This document shows positions 12,058-14,055 of a stretch of DNA of 14,055 nucleotides, one piece after another. Position numbers and translations under genes: made by a program. Positions within the stretch are counted from its first letter, which is position 1, and every line of letters starts with the position of its first letter. Location of the stretch: contig JBBDIO010000235.1 of NCBI GenBank assembly GCA_040880365.1, positions 1 through 14,055 of the forward strand. The letters are read 5' to 3'. This stretch comes from JBBDIO01 sp040880365. Its GTDB lineage: Bacteria > Chloroflexota > Anaerolineae > Caldilineales > Caldilineaceae. The notes under the pieces are model-generated. The model searched no databases. It had not been told where the DNA came from and saw only the letters and a program-made list of their open reading frames with translations.

Positions 12058-13713
12058 CTAGCTGTCGGCCTGGGCGATGAGTACAACCGCATCGCGCGGG
12101 GGGATATGGACATCCGCCAGGCCGCGGTTCTGGATGGCATATTCGCCCGTGTTCCAGACATCCACAAAGCGGCGATTTTTGCCCGCAGGCGACAGCGCGC
12201 CAGGCGGCAAGTCGGGCAGATTGACGCGCGCACTTTCGGTTCCCGCGTTAAAGAGAATGATGGCCTGTTCGCCTGTGGCGTGTGCGCCGTTCGATTCTGG
12301 GCCACTCTGGTTGCCGGTGATATTGGCGGTGATATTGCCCGCAGTAGTGGCAGAGTTATTGCCGGAGGTATTGATAATGCCATCGGCGCGCAGCACGCCA
12401 TAGACATCACCGCGCGCATAGACCGTCTGCACGCCGCCGGTGCGCAAAACGGGGTGGGCATGGCGCAGGGCAATCGCCCGCCGATAGAAGGTCAGCAGAG
12501 CCTGATTCCAGGTATGGTGGTGGTGCCAGGGAAAGGCCGCGCGGCAATAGGGGTCCGTCGCGCCCGACATGCCGATTTCGTCGCCATAATAGACACAGGG
12601 TGCGCCGGGCATGGTCATCTGGAATAGCGTGCAAAGCCGCGCCGCCGATTCATCTTCGCCCACGGTCCACAACAGGCGCGCGGTGTCGTGGCTGTCCATG
12701 AGATTGAGCTGGGCGCGCACGATCTCCCAATCATAGAGTTGGCACATTTCCTCGATGGCATGGGCAAAGCCGGGCGCTTTGAGGGGCGCAAGGGCATAGC
12801 CGCCGGGGCGATAGTCGGTGCGCAGGGTTTCCGCGCCAAAAAAGCCAAAGGCCGCGCGGCTGAACACATAGTTCATCACCGCGTCAAACCGATCGCCGCG
12901 CAGCCACTCTTCGGCTTCGTGCCAGATTTCGCCGACCAGATAGGCTTCTGGATTCGCCTTGCGCACCACGCGCCGAAAGGCTTGCCAGAACGCGGGGTCG
13001 TCGATCTCTTCCGGCACATCCAGCCGCCAGCCGTCCGCGCCAAATTCGATCCAGTGGGCGGCGGCTTTGAGCAGATAGGCGCGCATACCAGGATTGGCGA
13101 CGTTGAGCTTGGGCAGCGCGGGCAAACCCCACCACGATTCATAGTTGGGATCGGTGTCGCCGTCGGGCGGATAGGGGATCAGAGGCCAGTCGCGCACATA
13201 GAACCAATCGAGATAGGGCGAATTGCTGCCGGTTTCCAGCACATGATGAAAGGGCCAGAAGCCGCGGCTGGCGTGATTGAACACGCCGTCGATGACCACG
13301 CGCATATTGTTGGCATGAGCCGCATCCAGCAGTTCGCGCAGGGCCGCATCGCCGCCCAGCAAGGGGTCTACGCTGAAATAGTCGAACGTGTGATAGCGGT
13401 GATTGGAGGCCGAACTGAAGATCGGGTTGAGATAGAGCGCGTTGACCCCCAGATCCAGCAGATAATCCAGCCGGTCGACGATGCCCAGCAGATCACCACC
13501 GTGAAAGCCCTGTTCTTCGGGCGGCGTGCCCCATTCCTTGAACTGAATTCCGGCGGGCAGGCGGGTGCGCGTGCTGCGCGCAAAGCGATCCGGCAGAATC
13601 TGATAGAAAACCGCGTGCTGAACCCAGTCGGGTACCTGTTGGATGGCGGGCTGCGCCGGCGCGCCTTCCAGGCGGGCGGCGGACCCCAGCGTGCCCCCAA
13701 TTTCATGCGACAT
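12058..13713 (-). CDS. GH13 alpha-glucosidase/cyclomaltodextrinase-like (neopullulanase-type)
   Basis: A 551-residue cytoplasmic (no signal peptide) alpha-glycoside hydrolase. The four GH13 blocks are visible: DGVFNH (142-147), GWRLDV with nucleophile Asp232, VGEIW with acid/base Glu262, and SHDT with Asp343. ALPKLN (199-204) is the extra region V typical of the GH13_20 cyclomaltodextrinase/neopullulanase group. It lacks the N-terminal CBM34 domain usual there: the barrel begins at about residue 33. The C-terminal domain carries an Asn/Thr/Ser-rich insertion at about 448-482. The ATG at 13713 has AAGGAG 11 nt upstream. An overlapping 5-codon frame (ATG at 13720, TGA ending at 13703) sits closer to the Shine-Dalgarno. 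A promoter and palindromic site lie upstream. Confidence 0.93.
   Translation of the reverse strand: MSHEIGGTLGSAARLEGAPAQPAIQQVPDWVQHAVFYQILPDRFARSTRTRLPAGIQFKEWGTPPEEQGFHGGDLLGIVDRLDYLLDLGVNALYLNPIFSSASNHRYHTFDYFSVDPLLGGDAALRELLDAAHANNMRVVIDGVFNHASRGFWPFHHVLETGSNSPYLDWFYVRDWPLIPYPPDGDTDPNYESWWGLPALPKLNVANPGMRAYLLKAAAHWIEFGADGWRLDVPEEIDDPAFWQAFRRVVRKANPEAYLVGEIWHEAEEWLRGDRFDAVMNYVFSRAAFGFFGAETLRTDYRPGGYALAPLKAPGFAHAIEEMCQLYDWEIVRAQLNLMDSHDTARLLWTVGEDESAARLCTLFQMTMPGAPCVYYGDEIGMSGATDPYCRAAFPWHHHHTWNQALLTFYRRAIALRHAHPVLRTGGVQTVYARGDVYGVLRADGIINTSGNNSATTAGNITANITGNQSGPESNGAHATGEQAIILFNAGTESARVNLPDLPPGALSPAGKNRRFVDVWNTGEYAIQNRGLADVHIPPRDAVVLIAQADS
12316..12339. repeat. 12-bp tandem repeat in the glycosidase C-terminal insertion
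   Basis: GGTGATATTGGC (12316-12327) and GGTGATATTGCC (12328-12339) agree at 11 of 12 positions. On the coding strand they encode the GNIT-ANIT stretch inside a low-complexity insertion rich in Asn-x-Ser/Thr. Confidence 0.6.
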
Positions 13714-13764
13714 GGCGCATCGAACTCCTTTTGGTTCCTGATAGTAAGGTGAGTTTTGCTGTGA

Positions 13765-13786
13765 ATGCCCGGCAGATGCCCAGCAG
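13765..13786. repeat. 11-bp tandem repeat in the glycosidase leader
   Basis: ATGCCCGGCAG (13765-13775) and ATGCCCAGCAG (13776-13786) agree at 10 of 11 positions. They lie between the candidate promoter (13819-13848) and the glycosidase start. Confidence 0.5.
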
Positions 13787-13818
13787 TGGCGGGACAAGCG
13801 TTGGCGAGAGAATGAATA

Positions 13819-13852
13819 ATTGTTGCACACGCCTTGTCGCTTTGTCAAAGCG
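13819..13852 (-). promoter_or_regulatory. Candidate glycosidase promoter with palindromic operator
   Basis: On the minus strand TTGACA (13843-13848) is followed after 18 bp by AACAAT (13819-13824, a 4/6 -10 match), pointing to the glycosidase with a leader of about 100 nt. The -35 is embedded in a perfect 15-bp inverted repeat, CGCTTTGTCAAAGCG (13838-13852), extended by AAAA on its upstream side (minus strand AAAACGCTTTG). The size and position suit a LacI-family sugar regulator that blocks RNA polymerase, but no regulator gene is in the window. Confidence 0.5.
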
Positions 13853-13984
13853 TTTTCCGGCCCAGGGATTCGTCGGTTGTGGGGGCAGACAATTGGGTAG
13901 GAACCCCAATGCACAGTAGAATTGGCGCAACTCGTTCCTGTGGCGTGTTCGCATCGCCCACCACAAAGCCTTCATATTTTAGCT

Positions 13985-14055
13985 ATGTCCGCGCCTGCAA
14001 ACAAACGCGTTACGCACCTATTGATTTTGTTTTTGGCATCCATGATGCGCTGGTA
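13985..14055 (+). CDS. Possible start of a plus-strand gene, 3' end outside window
   Basis: An open frame begins at the ATG at 13985 and runs to the window edge: MSAPANKRVTHLLILFLASM then MRW. A short polar, basic N-terminus followed by a hydrophobic stretch (HLLILFLASMM) suits a membrane anchor or signal peptide. There is no Shine-Dalgarno; TATTTT lies just upstream (13976-13981), so it would have to be nearly leaderless. With only 23 codons, chance is quite possible. The rest of the interval 13714-13984 holds the glycosidase promoter region and a short repeat, and I see no gene in it. Confidence 0.35.
   Translation, partial: MSAPANKRVTHLLILFLASMMRW

Noticed and set aside
13811..13826. AATGAATAATTGTTGC as an arginine-repressor box
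   Set aside because: Only one half resembles the consensus and it lies before a glycosidase gene, far from argF.
13703..13975. A 90-codon minus-strand gene upstream of the glycosidase
   Set aside because: It overlaps the candidate promoter and leader, has no recognisable domain and no Shine-Dalgarno.

Overview
The window looks like a stretch of chromosome from a GC-rich bacterium, most likely a Chloroflexota (Anaerolineae-like) lineage. This is inferred from protein style: an ornithine carbamoyltransferase with the SLRTR variant, a Der GTPase with NKxE in its first domain, and a long M28/NTF2-like repertoire. No 16S or marker comparison was possible. A run of exactly 100 N at 6462-6561 shows it is a scaffolded draft assembly. 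I see no phage, transposon, CRISPR, tRNA or rRNA.

All recognisable genes but one lie on the minus strand. From right to left, in the direction of transcription, they are: a cytoplasmic GH13 maltodextrin hydrolase (12058-13713); a diacylglycerol/lipid kinase (11026-11958); a polytopic membrane protein of unknown function (9507-10751); an HD-domain phosphohydrolase (8520-9374); a fumarylacetoacetate-hydrolase-family enzyme (7607-8443); argF (6562-7463, 3' end lost in the gap); the c-di-AMP synthase gene cdaA (5688-6458) and its regulator gene cdaR (4236-5675); der (2747-4129); an M28-like membrane-anchored protein (1741-2688); and lgt (1-847, 3' end outside the window). The exception is a small NTF2-like lipoprotein on the plus strand (1087-1662), divergent from lgt, whose enzyme would lipidate it. 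A second plus-strand gene may start at 13985.

Functionally these are mostly housekeeping genes: lipoprotein maturation, ribosome assembly (Der), c-di-AMP signalling (CdaA with its YbbR partner CdaR, lacking the usual glmM neighbour), arginine synthesis, lipid phosphorylation and alpha-glucan breakdown. Only cdaA-cdaR (12 bp apart) looks tightly coupled. Most other genes are 60-270 bp apart and several seem to have their own promoters.

Three things stand out. First, nearly every intergenic seam, and several disordered protein linkers, carries a short tandem duplication of 10-16 bp; three of these overlap stop codons. Second, the only perfect minus-strand TATAAT boxes I found occur as two pairs, one pair before der and one in the intergenic region before the unknown membrane protein. 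Third, the M28-like protein has lost at least two metal-binding aspartates and is probably a pseudoenzyme. I did not find a clear new defence or biosynthetic system.
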